A stretch of 64,000 nucleotides of DNA from Pedobacter jeongneungensis. Lineage in GTDB: Bacteria > Bacteroidota > Bacteroidia > Sphingobacteriales > Sphingobacteriaceae. Where the stretch lies: NCBI RefSeq assembly GCF_000633455.1, contig NZ_AYMG01000032.1:1-64000 (forward strand), read 5' to 3'. The notes beneath the pieces were generated by a model. That model was not told where the DNA came from. It ran no database searches and saw nothing but the letters and a program-made list of their open reading frames with translations. Shown piece by piece: positions 33,045 through 42,380 of this stretch. The position numbers and the translations under genes were made by a program. The stretch's first letter is position 1. The number at the start of each line of letters is the position of its first letter.

Positions 33045-33815
33045 TTAATTTACAGGAATCGGCTGTGTTACCAAGGAATCTAGGTTCATGAAACAGCCGC
33101 GTTTATCAACAATACCTTCTCTAAACATCGACCATAAAATCGACGATCCAAAATTGGCCAGTGCTGGGTTAATGAATAGATCTTGTTTTTCCAGGGCTTC
33201 CGCTAATGAGCAGCTTGGGGCATCATCAGCAACTTCTGACTGCTGTAAAAGAGTAGGATAATCTTCGGTGATAAGTGGAAGACGGCTGATCGGCTCAAAC
33301 TGATCTGAATCGGGCTGTTTAATATTTGATATCGATGAAAGAATAACCTGTCCAGTTTTCTTTGAATTTCCAAAATCCATCCAATATAATGGAGTTTTAA
33401 AATTAACAGTGTTTTTCCACTCCACAGAAATATCTAATCTTGTTTTTACATTATCTACACAGGAAATAATGAAATCATAATTGCTAAGGGACTTGATGGG
33501 AAATTTAGTTTCCTGGGCTTTCCATCCCGTACCAAAGAACCTGTTTATTCTATTGACTAGTGCAATACCTTTATTTAGCCCAATTTCACTCGCAGAAAAT
33601 AGCTGCCTTCCGATATTCGATTCGGAAACCAAATCGTCATCAAAGACTGTAACTTGTAAACCGGCATGTTCTAACTGGAGAAGCGCATGGTTTATTTTCG
33701 ATAAACAGGTTAGCATGTGGCTACCTGTTCCGCCAACACCGATCAGAGCAATTTTAACAGGGTTCAAGGCATTATATAGTCTTGGTGATATAAAGTGTAC
33801 TTTTTTCTTCATCAT
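33045..33815 (-). CDS. PRTRC system ThiF/E1-like protein
   Basis: 256 residues. The E1/ThiF Rossmann start is GVGGTGSHMLTCL (~26-38). VFDDDLVSESNIGRQLF supplies the ATP/Mg-binding Asp and the Arg-Gln pair, and IISCVDNVKTRLDIS the Asp-Asn-x-x-x-Arg motif. A candidate thiolation Cys is in PSCSLAEAL. E1-like proteins adenylate the C-terminus of a ubiquitin-like partner. It is last in the E-C-F-B-ThiF order and abuts protein B. The substrate is probably protein C (inferred). Confidence 0.85.
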   Translation of the reverse strand: MMKKKVHFISPRLYNALNPVKIALIGVGGTGSHMLTCLSKINHALLQLEHAGLQVTVFDDDLVSESNIGRQLFSASEIGLNKGIALVNRINRFFGTGWKAQETKFPIKSLSNYDFIISCVDNVKTRLDISVEWKNTVNFKTPLYWMDFGNSKKTGQVILSSISNIKQPDSDQFEPISRLPLITEDYPTLLQQSEVADDAPSCSLAEALEKQDLFINPALANFGSSILWSMFREGIVDKRGCFMNLDSLVTQPIPVN

Positions 33816-34552
33816 TAATCGATTAGCGTTTTAATAGTGATATTTTCTGATTTTAACTCTGATAAGGGAAATGGGGTGTCAACACCGATGTGACTTTTCC
33901 AAAACTCTACAATATTTGATTTGATAGGACTAACTGATCTGTTCATGTGGGAAAAACTACTGTTCCAAAAAGCACTCTCCCAACCCTCTATGAATTCTTC
34001 CAGTGAACTGGTTTTAACAAAATCTAAGTCGACGTTACCCATGCATACATTCCCATCCCTTACTACACTTTGATCATAAATATTAAAGAATGGTGCTTGA
34101 TAGAGGGGGGTTGAAAGAACTGGTGATCCTTTAGGTGTTAAATGTAATGCATACACACTTAAATAGTTTTTACTGGCTTTCCAAAGTAGTGATGGGACAT
34201 TTGCTCTACCATTAGGTATTTCAAGTAATTCGGTAAAGTTGAGCTGAACATTCTGTGGTTCGGTGTACCATATCACATAGGACTTATGGGCATGGTTATT
34301 TACTTTTAATATATTTTTAGGGAGCAAACCTTTTGGGGTAAGAAAATTGTTTGCAAGTTCTCCTGACTGTAAACATAACGCCAGCTCTGTACATTCCTGA
34401 ATGGTTAGGGGATGAGCATTTACGGGCTTGCCTTTTTCATTAATATCATAACTCTCGATATAAACATCTTCACGATCCTCAGTTTTATGTATTAAAAAAG
34501 CTTTAAACGGTGTGTATTTTTTATTGATATGGGTTGATAGATCTCTTGACAT
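33815..34552 (-). CDS. PRTRC system protein B (E2-like)
   Basis: 245 residues. Family signatures are YVIWYTEPQNVQLNF, LLWKASKNYLSVYAL and LYQAPFFNIY. The stretch NIYDQSVVRDGNVCMGNVDL looks like the E2 catalytic region (HPN...G.ICL...), placing Cys where E2 enzymes carry the thioester. This is consistent with a ubiquitin-conjugation-like role beside the E1-like ThiF. The start overlaps ThiF by 1 bp. Motif resemblance is seen; activity is inferred. Confidence 0.8.
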   Translation of the reverse strand: MSRDLSTHINKKYTPFKAFLIHKTEDREDVYIESYDINEKGKPVNAHPLTIQECTELALCLQSGELANNFLTPKGLLPKNILKVNNHAHKSYVIWYTEPQNVQLNFTELLEIPNGRANVPSLLWKASKNYLSVYALHLTPKGSPVLSTPLYQAPFFNIYDQSVVRDGNVCMGNVDLDFVKTSSLEEFIEGWESAFWNSSFSHMNRSVSPIKSNIVEFWKSHIGVDTPFPLSELKSENITIKTLID

Positions 34553-34554
34553 AA

Positions 34555-35616
34555 TTAAAGGTTTTCAAGTGTTTCGGCCAGATCATTTAATAATCTGAAA
34601 TATTGTTTTACGTATAGGGTATTGAAATTATTTATGATTGTATGCGGTTGATCAAATAAATGAGGTTCCTCGCAGGGCAATGCGATCTCCGTTTTTTCCT
34701 GTAAATGATCGTTAACAATATACATTAGTTCTTCTCCATGCGGCTCAACAGTCCAACCATAGCAAAAGGACATATATTCATCCGGAGTAAGTACATTATA
34801 ATCATCCTCCACATCTTCCGGATGTACAATGGTATTGAATATGTTGAAATTTCCATATTGTCTATAAAAACAAAGAAAACTATTTGCTACCTCTAATAAT
34901 GACTTTTCTGTCTCATTGCTCGGTAGGTAATTTGCAACACGCCTTTCAAATGCCATTAGGTTTTTTGTGTTAACTGCCCTTGCTCCAAAGTCTCTTTTGT
35001 ATAGTAGTGCATCTGGGATAATCTCTGATACTGCATTTTCCTCTGGCTCCAATTCGCTCCAACATTCATAAATTCCCCCGATAAAAGTGTGTTGGTAGTG
35101 TTCCAACCTACAAACCTTAAACAAATAACTAAATACTGACATTAAAAGATTTGCGGCCGAAAAGTTCTTTTTTTCTTTGAGGCGGTAGTATGGTGATACA
35201 TCAATAAAGTATAGTGTATTATTTATCGAAATTTCCTTTTGAATTTCGATGGCCACATCGTTTTTATGCTCCACCAGTCTAACCACATAGTTATCATTAT
35301 GACTTGACAAAAAAGATTTAATATCATTAAGAGCATTATTGATATTTTGGGGATAGGTGTGGGTTTTAGAGAGGGATATATCGGCTGTAAATGTTGCATT
35401 AAAATTTTTGATGTTATTTTCTATTGATGATTCCACCTTTGCCCTGTCCATTAAAATGGGGGGCAGTGGTGAAATAGTATGAAATGAATGATTCAGAAAA
35501 CCATTTCCAACAGGTTTATGGGTGCTGTTTTCTTTCTTTCCCGAAGTACTTCCTGAGCGTCTCTTGCGTGATCTAACTGGCTGCTGAAAGTTAGAATTGA
35601 TTGATATTTGATACAT
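34555..35616 (-). CDS. PRTRC system protein F-like
   Basis: 353 residues. The N-terminus is basic and disordered (RKRRSGSTSGKKENS). The main domain has VRLVEHKNDVAIEIQKEI and YHTFIGG-like blocks, with a conserved aromatic end (YGWTVEPHGEELMYIVND). Length and position between C and B match PRTRC protein F. Its function is unknown in the family. 2 bp ahead of protein B. Confidence 0.65.
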   Translation of the reverse strand: MYQISINSNFQQPVRSRKRRSGSTSGKKENSTHKPVGNGFLNHSFHTISPLPPILMDRAKVESSIENNIKNFNATFTADISLSKTHTYPQNINNALNDIKSFLSSHNDNYVVRLVEHKNDVAIEIQKEISINNTLYFIDVSPYYRLKEKKNFSAANLLMSVFSYLFKVCRLEHYQHTFIGGIYECWSELEPEENAVSEIIPDALLYKRDFGARAVNTKNLMAFERRVANYLPSNETEKSLLEVANSFLCFYRQYGNFNIFNTIVHPEDVEDDYNVLTPDEYMSFCYGWTVEPHGEELMYIVNDHLQEKTEIALPCEEPHLFDQPHTIINNFNTLYVKQYFRLLNDLAETLENL

Positions 35617-35656
35617 AATGTTTCTGAATTTGGTAGACTGACAATCTTAGATTTTT

Positions 35657-35875
35657 TCATCCCTTTGTTCCTAAAGTGGTTGTAAATGTGTATTTAATTT
35701 TATCTTTTTCAATAGTGGGGCCTTCGATCTTAGCTGTAGTAAGAATTGGGAAATTGTTTGCATAAAAATTCAATACGGCCTGCGTTGTAAATGCTGGATT
35801 TGGGTCTTCTAATGTTTCTTCTTTTCCTTCAAGTTTGAAGACAAAAATTCGGGGAAGTAGGGTTTTAAGTAGCAT
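35657..35875 (-). CDS. PRTRC system protein C (ubiquitin-like)
   Basis: 72 residues. LLPRIFVFKLEGKEETLEDPNPAFTTQAVLNFYANNFPILTTAKIEGP matches PRTRC C, and the protein ends TTLGTKG. The small beta-grasp-like size and a C-terminal Gly fit a ubiquitin-like carrier for the E1/E2-like proteins of this operon. 40 bp ahead of protein F. Confidence 0.78.
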   Translation of the reverse strand: MLLKTLLPRIFVFKLEGKEETLEDPNPAFTTQAVLNFYANNFPILTTAKIEGPTIEKDKIKYTFTTTLGTKG

Positions 35876-35879
35876 ATTA

Positions 35880-36374
35880 TTAAAAAAGGGTTAATGTGTT
35901 TTTCTTGAATTCCAGTTCTTGCTTTAATTTTTGGATATCCTCTGCATTGGAAGGGAACTTATCGGGGTTAGGCAGTAGAGCATAAGCCTGTTCATAATCT
36001 GCATTTGCTGTAAGCTCCTTTATTTTGTTATGTAGAGCGTCCCACTGTTTTTTGTTTTCTGCCTCAGCTGCCTTAGATGCTTTGACAATTGCGCTTTCTT
36101 CTTTAGCTCTCTCCACACTCTTTGTGAAAGAAACCATATTGAGCAATAGAGTATCTACCACAGTTAGTGGTTCGGATATAGCGTTGATTAATCCGTTATC
36201 CAATTCCTCAGCTGTACCGCTTAAAACAAGTGGAGGAATATGGTGCGCTGCTTTATCAATATTGTCTTGATTTGAAATAAAAACGATAACCTGAAAGGTA
36301 TCCCCAGTTTGGGTAACCTTAAAAGTACATTCAGCGCTTAGGTTAAGTTTCTGTAATTGGGCGAAAAAATTCAT
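35880..36374 (-). CDS. PRTRC system protein E-like
   Basis: 164 residues. A beta-rich start (MNFFAQLQKLNLSAECTFKVTQ...FQVIVFISNQ) and a long charged coiled coil (AKEESAIVKASKAAEAENKKQW) match protein E by pattern and by its first-gene position. It heads the operon behind the shared operator; 4 bp before C. Confidence 0.72.
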   Translation of the reverse strand: MNFFAQLQKLNLSAECTFKVTQTGDTFQVIVFISNQDNIDKAAHHIPPLVLSGTAEELDNGLINAISEPLTVVDTLLLNMVSFTKSVERAKEESAIVKASKAAEAENKKQWDALHNKIKELTANADYEQAYALLPNPDKFPSNAEDIQKLKQELEFKKNTLTLF

Positions 36375-36443
36375 ATAAAAAATTTTAATAAATATCTAGT
36401 CAGAAAAGCTTTGTTAAGGCCCTTCCGTCATTGTTTCATAGTA

Positions 36444-36466
36444 TAAATGTACTCATATATGAGCAC
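36444..36466 (-). promoter_or_regulatory. Shared 18-bp operator, copy 3, with -7 box (PRTRC operon)
   Basis: GTACTCATATATGAGCAC (36449-36466), identical to copy 2, with TACATTTA on the minus strand at 36444-36451. Confidence 0.65.
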
Positions 36467-36544
36467 AAATACAATATAATTTTGTTTTGGTTTTTATTTC
36501 ATTTCCCTTTCATTTATTTGATGACCAACATATTTTAAAAAAAA

Positions 36545-36566
36545 AGGCAGTCATTTCTGACTGCCT
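36545..36566 (-). terminator. Terminator of the methylase-helicase gene
   Basis: AGGCAGTCA (36545-36553) and TGACTGCCT (36558-36566), with a long T run on the minus strand. Confidence 0.8.
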
Positions 36567-36648
36567 GGCAAAAGGATAGAAGCGGTACCCCACAGGAACG
36601 AGGAGTACAAGCGGATAGCCTGGTTTCTTTTCAGAAACGCCCCAACTT

Positions 36649-39600
36649 TTAATTTATCTTCATGTTTTGTTTATTCACTTTATCGAAATTGATGTTAACG
36701 ATTTCCTTCGATTGCTCGTTTTGCTGCTTTTGGTCTTTGAGTATTGAACCATTTGTTTCAGAAGTTTTATTTATTGAATTGATAATACGATTTTCAAGCA
36801 TGTTGGCATCGGCTTTAAGTTTTCTTAAAGTGTCTATTTTGTCCCAGGTTCGACCCTTCTGATTCTCTAATAGATTGATATCCTTATATTCATTTGCAAG
36901 TTTTGCCTTGTAATTTTGTGCAAGACCATTACATTTTTCTATCGCATTTAAAAAATACCTTGCTGCTAATGCCAGGTTTTCATTAGGCAGGCCATTAGAG
37001 TATGTATATTCAACAAAATTTCGTTTTCCGAACATTTCATAGTCATTACCCATATTATTCTTTTTGATGTATAGGTCAAATCCATAAAGCTCACCAATCT
37101 TGGTTGGCAAAACTAATCCATTTGATTTTGCTTGCTTGTAGATATCCAATATTGCAAGACCTGCCTCATCAGATTTGGCAAACTGACGGCCTTGGATAGA
37201 AATGGGATTCATCTTTGCACCGGTTTTACTATCGATTTTAAGTTGTGCTGAGTATGTTTTTGAATCCTCATTTAATGATTTAAATACTTTTTCAGTCTTA
37301 AGAACATGCTCTTTCATCTGTTTTAATTTCCACTCTAGATCTATTTGACCAGCTGTAAAAGATTTTTTTTCTGCCTCCAGTCCTGCAATTTTTTTATCCA
37401 GCTTAAGCTTTTCCAATAAATCTGTATTACCGGATAGAACAGCCACATATTCTTTGAATGGAAGACCAGAGCTTTCGTCTAGGGCACCTTCATCAACAGT
37501 TCTGACTGAAAGTGTATTGTTTTTAACCTGGTCGATAAAAAGTTGCTTATTACGAAGTAGATTGAAACCATAAGCATCCAAACTTCTATCTACCGCGTAA
37601 ACATAAGTGTGAACTTTGTTATCAAAATGCAATTTAGCAACTTCATTTCCTTGTCGGGGTCCGCGACCATGCCTTTGTTCAAGATCCTTTGGCGTCCATG
37701 GAACATTTAGGTCATGCATGGCAACAACTTTTGTCTGAACATTAGTTCCGGTTCCCATTTTCTTTGTAGATCCAAAAAATACACGGAGTTCTCCAGAACG
37801 GACTTTTTGAAACATTGCCTGGCGAGCTCTGTCAGTCTTAGCATCATGTACAAATGCAATTTCATTTGCTGGGATATTGTAATCTTCAACTAACTTTCTT
37901 TTTAGCTCCGCATAAACATTAAATCTGTCAGATTTACCTGGAGTACCAAGATCGCAAAACACAAGCTGGGTTCCTTTACAAAAGTCTGATTTTTGATACC
38001 AGTCACTTATGTTTTTAGCCGCTACAGATAATTTACTGCCGGGATCATCACTGTAAAAAGGAGCTACAAGCCTCATATCTACGGCCATGTTTCTTGCCGT
38101 ATTTGTAGCAATAAGCATTTTTGCAGTTTTTTCTCCCTCGGTAAGTTCATGCCGATGAATTAGTGTAGCATCTCCATTTTGTGCAAATTCAATCAGGTTT
38201 TGAGAAAACTGTTCCTGATCCTTTGTTAGTGGTATATTTACAAGTTTAACAACATTATCCGGTCTTTCGATCTTTAGGTCTTTTTGGGATATGAAATGGG
38301 TAATTTTGCTATAAAGCGAGCAAAGCTCCGGGACTTTAATAAAAGTTCGGAATCGCTCTTTCATAATGAGCTGGTTGGTTACAGATACCTCATATTCAGT
38401 GGATTTTTTTGTAAATACACTGGCCCAGCTATCAAAGTTGTAGATATTTTGTTTTTCTAAGGTTTCAGGGGCAATATATTTGAATATGTTATATAGTTCG
38501 GTAAGCGAATTAGATATGGTTGTTCCTGAGTAAAAGGAAATCCCTTTATCTGCTCCGTGGTGAGCCTGGAGCGTCCTGGCAGCAACGAGCATATTAAAAG
38601 ATCTCTGGGAACCAAAGGTGTTACCTAAACCGGCAACACGACCATGACGTGTAGTGAAAGCTAAATTTTTGAATTCGTGGGATTCGTCTACCGCGAGATG
38701 GTCGATACCTAAGTCCCTAAAATCGGGGATATCAGTATCTTTTTTTAAAGACGCGATTACTGTTTCGAGTTTAACAATGAGATTTGCCTCACGTTTTACC
38801 AACCCTTTGAGCATAGCCTTGCTTACTTCCCCACCTTCTTGCTTAACTAACTCTATATCTTCTTGAACCTGTTTCAATTCTCTGGAAAGTAAAGCTTCTT
38901 GAATATCTTTTGGTTGTGGGATCATGCCAAACTGCTCATGTGTTACAATAACACAATCCCAATCATTATTTTTGATCATATTAAGAAAGCTTAGTCTTTT
39001 TGCCTTTGTGAAATCTGCGTCGCCGGGAAAAAGAACTTTAGCATCAGGAAAGGCCTTTATATAGTCTTTAGCAACATCAGCGGCATTAGCTTTTAAACAA
39101 GCGATCATAGGTTTTTTTGCAAAACCAATTTCTCTCATTTTTTGTGTCTGTAATGCCATAATTAATGATTTACCTGCTCCAACTGGGTGATCACAGATAC
39201 CTCCGCCATTTAATACCAGTTTCCAGGCTGCATCCTTTTGATGCTGATTTGGTATAAAGTTTTCTAGCCCTTTGAACTGTAAATGCTCGCCATTTGACCT
39301 ATGAGTTGAAAAACAGTTGAACTTAGCGTTATAATTACCTGCAATGTGGTCCTTTTCCTGATTTGATAAGGCAGCCATAAACTCGCCAAATCGGTTTGTA
39401 ATTTCTTCTATTTTTAGGGCAACCTTTCTCATGCCCTCGTGATCAGCGGCACGAACTGGATTTCCATCCAGGTTGTAACCCACTATACGAGTTAGATAAG
39501 GAGAATTAGATACTAATCCATATTCAAGTAATTGAAGTCCATCAAACTTTCCGCTTTCCGTTCTTACTGCATAAGCCTCATCAATAATTGAATTGGAGCC

Positions 39601-41817
39601 GCCATATTTCTTTTCAGCCTTGAATGTATCAGATCCTTTAAGATAAACAACCTTGATATCTTCTTCAAAAAGCTTACTTGCAAACTCTTCATAATACTTT
39701 TTATCGAGCCATCTTTCTCCAAGGTTGAAGTCTAGTTCTTCAAACTGTATTTTTTTCGGTAAAACCTTCAGAAGTTCAGAATACCCCTCACCTTCTGGTG
39801 TAGAAATATCATTTAGTGAAATCCTGGGGAAGTTAGATTGATAATAATTTAACTTTTCATTTATATTTCCACTCAAAAAAGCATCTTTATATTGGAATTC
39901 TGACTTCTTAAAATCATAATATATAAATCCTTTAAGCTGTTTTAAAAGTTGATCAGAATCATTAACCCCGGAGTGTAACTTAATGAAATCAAGATCGACT
40001 TTATTAAGACTATTTACTGAGAGGAAAAGTGCATCGAGTGGTGAAATAGTCTTAAATGTAGAAGAACTAAATGCGACGGGATGACTGAATAGATCTGCAG
40101 GTACATAAATAAATTCCTTATTCTCGTTAACAGATCTTTTCTCCATCGCATAACTCTGCGAGGAAAGCTGATCATAATTTATTAGGGCTTTACTTCTTCT
40201 ATCGTTTAGTCTACCATAATTCTCAAAATAAAACTGGTACAGACCAGCTGCCTTATCTCTTAATTCAGGATTCTCAATTTGTTTTTGTTTTTCAAAATCA
40301 TATAATTCGTTGAACGCGTCCCTCAGTTCAATATATGCTTTTGCATGGTCAGGGTTTATCTTTGTATCTAATGGAGAAAAGGTGGTTTTACCTTCAAATA
40401 AATCGTCTTTTTTTAGATGGCCGGGTTTTCCATCCTGAAGAATTAGAACACCATCGGAATACCAGGGTTTGATCTGGCCTGAGAATACAGCATCCCTTGA
40501 ATTTCCCAATTCGAGGATAGGGTTAAAAAGATCAAATTGTAAGCCGGCAGTTGCTTTTTTCACCGGATTAGGGTTATCCTGTGCCTGGGCAAAAAGATCT
40601 AAAGAAATATGCTGACTTTTTGCTTTGAACTTGGTAAAGTCATAATTAAGCTTTGCACCCAACAGATCTGCGATCTGTTCCACAGTTCCACTAAATTCTA
40701 ATAAGGCAGCAGCCTTACCATATAGGTCGGTACCTAACTTTACCTCATCTGCTATGTAGTTATTATTTTCCTGGTAGAAATTGAAATAAGAGTTTACATT
40801 TCCGTACCGAGTATCATTTTCCGTACTCGCCAAAAGCAAATCTTCATTGGACAGGTTTAGTTTTTTGTCATTCTTTTGAAGAACAATTAAATCAGATGAA
40901 ACCTCGGTTCCGGCATGTTCATTGAATAATTTGTTCGGAAACCTTGTAACACTTACAATATCAGCTTTACTAAGCATGAATTTACGGATACTTTCATTCC
41001 CTGGGCTATTCAGGAAGGAGGCGGTTACAATAAAAGCAAGAAACCCTTTATCTTTTAACATGTCAAGATTCTTAACAAAAAAGTAATTGTGTATCCGGTT
41101 TGTTGATTGTTTGACGATAGGCCTTTTATCCTTCAGGTACTTTTCATCAAAAACTTTAGCGTCACCGAAAGGAATATTTGACATTGAAAGATCGAACCGG
41201 TTTTTGAAGAATTCCATACTGTTTGCATGTTTCTCAAAACCACCTGTAAATAAGTTGACAGGCGTAGTTCCGTTTGCACCAGGTTTATAAAGTCCCTTGA
41301 TAATGTACTTGGCTTTTAGAATTGAAGCGGTGAGCTGATCTTTTTCGACCGCATAAATCTGTTTATTACTTATAGCGCTACCTTCAGTTTCTAAAATAGA
41401 ATCGATGAATGCTCCGGATCCTGCTGATGGTTCCAAAATCAACTTCGGTTTAAAATTCGCGATTACTGTTTCGGCAATGATGTTCGTAATAGATTCTGGA
41501 GTAAAGAAAGCACTTAAAACACTATTTCTTATACTATCATAGAAAGTACCAGCTTGTACCTTGTTAAATGAATCCATCTGGACACAAAGTTGGTCCAGTT
41601 TTTTTTTATGTTCAAATAAGTTGAGGGAGGATTTAGACCATTGGGTTGGATCATCAGAAAGTAAGACTTCTTTTATACCACCAAAACCTCGATACCGGTT
41701 AAGTATCTTAATTTGCTCTGAAATGGTTTCTTTTCTTGGGGTGTTTCTGTGGATATCGAATGCTAATGATATAGCGGCCAGGTTATCCTGGATTACTAGA
41801 TTTTTATTAAATGCCAT
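36649..41817 (-). CDS. DarB-like N6-adenine methylase fused to SF2 helicase
   Basis: 1722 residues. The N-terminal methylase has motif I LEPSAGSGAFID (~126) and the catalytic NIPFG motif (~212; variant of NPPY). A mid region comes next, then the SF2 helicase: Walker A HPVGAGKSLIMAL (~878), DEAH-type VDESHEF (~1040), and motif VI QRHGRGPRQGNE. The C-terminus is coiled coil. The opening ILNRYRGFGGIKEVL matches phage P1 DarB-type and Bacteroidota ICE proteins, which travel with the DNA and protect it against restriction. Target sequence unknown. Own terminator, own transcription unit. Confidence 0.85.
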   Translation of the reverse strand: MAFNKNLVIQDNLAAISLAFDIHRNTPRKETISEQIKILNRYRGFGGIKEVLLSDDPTQWSKSSLNLFEHKKKLDQLCVQMDSFNKVQAGTFYDSIRNSVLSAFFTPESITNIIAETVIANFKPKLILEPSAGSGAFIDSILETEGSAISNKQIYAVEKDQLTASILKAKYIIKGLYKPGANGTTPVNLFTGGFEKHANSMEFFKNRFDLSMSNIPFGDAKVFDEKYLKDKRPIVKQSTNRIHNYFFVKNLDMLKDKGFLAFIVTASFLNSPGNESIRKFMLSKADIVSVTRFPNKLFNEHAGTEVSSDLIVLQKNDKKLNLSNEDLLLASTENDTRYGNVNSYFNFYQENNNYIADEVKLGTDLYGKAAALLEFSGTVEQIADLLGAKLNYDFTKFKAKSQHISLDLFAQAQDNPNPVKKATAGLQFDLFNPILELGNSRDAVFSGQIKPWYSDGVLILQDGKPGHLKKDDLFEGKTTFSPLDTKINPDHAKAYIELRDAFNELYDFEKQKQIENPELRDKAAGLYQFYFENYGRLNDRRSKALINYDQLSSQSYAMEKRSVNENKEFIYVPADLFSHPVAFSSSTFKTISPLDALFLSVNSLNKVDLDFIKLHSGVNDSDQLLKQLKGFIYYDFKKSEFQYKDAFLSGNINEKLNYYQSNFPRISLNDISTPEGEGYSELLKVLPKKIQFEELDFNLGERWLDKKYYEEFASKLFEEDIKVVYLKGSDTFKAEKKYGGSNSIIDEAYAVRTESGKFDGLQLLEYGLVSNSPYLTRIVGYNLDGNPVRAADHEGMRKVALKIEEITNRFGEFMAALSNQEKDHIAGNYNAKFNCFSTHRSNGEHLQFKGLENFIPNQHQKDAAWKLVLNGGGICDHPVGAGKSLIMALQTQKMREIGFAKKPMIACLKANAADVAKDYIKAFPDAKVLFPGDADFTKAKRLSFLNMIKNNDWDCVIVTHEQFGMIPQPKDIQEALLSRELKQVQEDIELVKQEGGEVSKAMLKGLVKREANLIVKLETVIASLKKDTDIPDFRDLGIDHLAVDESHEFKNLAFTTRHGRVAGLGNTFGSQRSFNMLVAARTLQAHHGADKGISFYSGTTISNSLTELYNIFKYIAPETLEKQNIYNFDSWASVFTKKSTEYEVSVTNQLIMKERFRTFIKVPELCSLYSKITHFISQKDLKIERPDNVVKLVNIPLTKDQEQFSQNLIEFAQNGDATLIHRHELTEGEKTAKMLIATNTARNMAVDMRLVAPFYSDDPGSKLSVAAKNISDWYQKSDFCKGTQLVFCDLGTPGKSDRFNVYAELKRKLVEDYNIPANEIAFVHDAKTDRARQAMFQKVRSGELRVFFGSTKKMGTGTNVQTKVVAMHDLNVPWTPKDLEQRHGRGPRQGNEVAKLHFDNKVHTYVYAVDRSLDAYGFNLLRNKQLFIDQVKNNTLSVRTVDEGALDESSGLPFKEYVAVLSGNTDLLEKLKLDKKIAGLEAEKKSFTAGQIDLEWKLKQMKEHVLKTEKVFKSLNEDSKTYSAQLKIDSKTGAKMNPISIQGRQFAKSDEAGLAILDIYKQAKSNGLVLPTKIGELYGFDLYIKKNNMGNDYEMFGKRNFVEYTYSNGLPNENLALAARYFLNAIEKCNGLAQNYKAKLANEYKDINLLENQKGRTWDKIDTLRKLKADANMLENRIINSINKTSETNGSILKDQKQQNEQSKEIVNINFDKVNKQNMKIN

Positions 41818-41841
41818 CGGGCTTGGGTATAGTAAAATAAA

Positions 41842-41866
41842 AAGAACAGTCTTTTAGGCTGTTCTT
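41842..41866 (-). terminator. Terminator between the 41896 gene and the methylase-helicase
   Basis: AAGAACAG (41842-41849) and CTGTTCTT (41859-41866), with T-rich minus-strand tail. Confidence 0.7.
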
Positions 41867-41895
41867 CCAAATAGGGTGTAGAATATTATTGTTTA

Positions 41896-42372
41896 TTATC
41901 TCTGGTAAGTTTTTTTGAACTTAAGAAGGAATTGCGCGATGTGTGGAAGAATCAACTTATCGATAGCATCCATCTCACCTGTGAAGTTGTCCATGATTTT
42001 GTTATAAACTGAGTCGGTCATTAATGCGAGTTCATGAAACATCGCGTCCGATTTTTTATCGTCAATTAAATGATATTCCTTAGGATAATGGGTCATCATA
42101 AGGTATTCTAAGTGTTCAACCCTTGAAAATTCTATACCTTCAAATAGTGCAGCAAAAGCAAGCTCTTTTGCTCCTTCATCAGATGCTCCTGAAGAGAGTG
42201 ACAAGGTATATTCAGTCTCGGCCAGGGATGATCGTAGCGTAAGAAACTGATCAAGGGTATCCTGAGCTACCATATTTAGATAAAAAGCTTTGTTGGCCCT
42301 GGTTAAATAATTTTTTAACTTCCATTTCCAGTAGCCAGAATCAACCATGTTATTATTATTTTCGTTTTTCAT
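41896..42372 (-). CDS. Hypothetical protein
   Basis: 158 residues, largely helical and acidic (FLTLRSSLAETEYTLSLSSGASDEGAKELAFAALFEG, DKLILPHIAQFLLKFKK). No family recognised. It lies 8 bp after the primase-like gene and before a terminator, so it closes that operon. Confidence 0.55.
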   Translation of the reverse strand: MKNENNNNMVDSGYWKWKLKNYLTRANKAFYLNMVAQDTLDQFLTLRSSLAETEYTLSLSSGASDEGAKELAFAALFEGIEFSRVEHLEYLMMTHYPKEYHLIDDKKSDAMFHELALMTDSVYNKIMDNFTGEMDAIDKLILPHIAQFLLKFKKTYQR

Positions 42373-42380
42373 ATTGTGTG

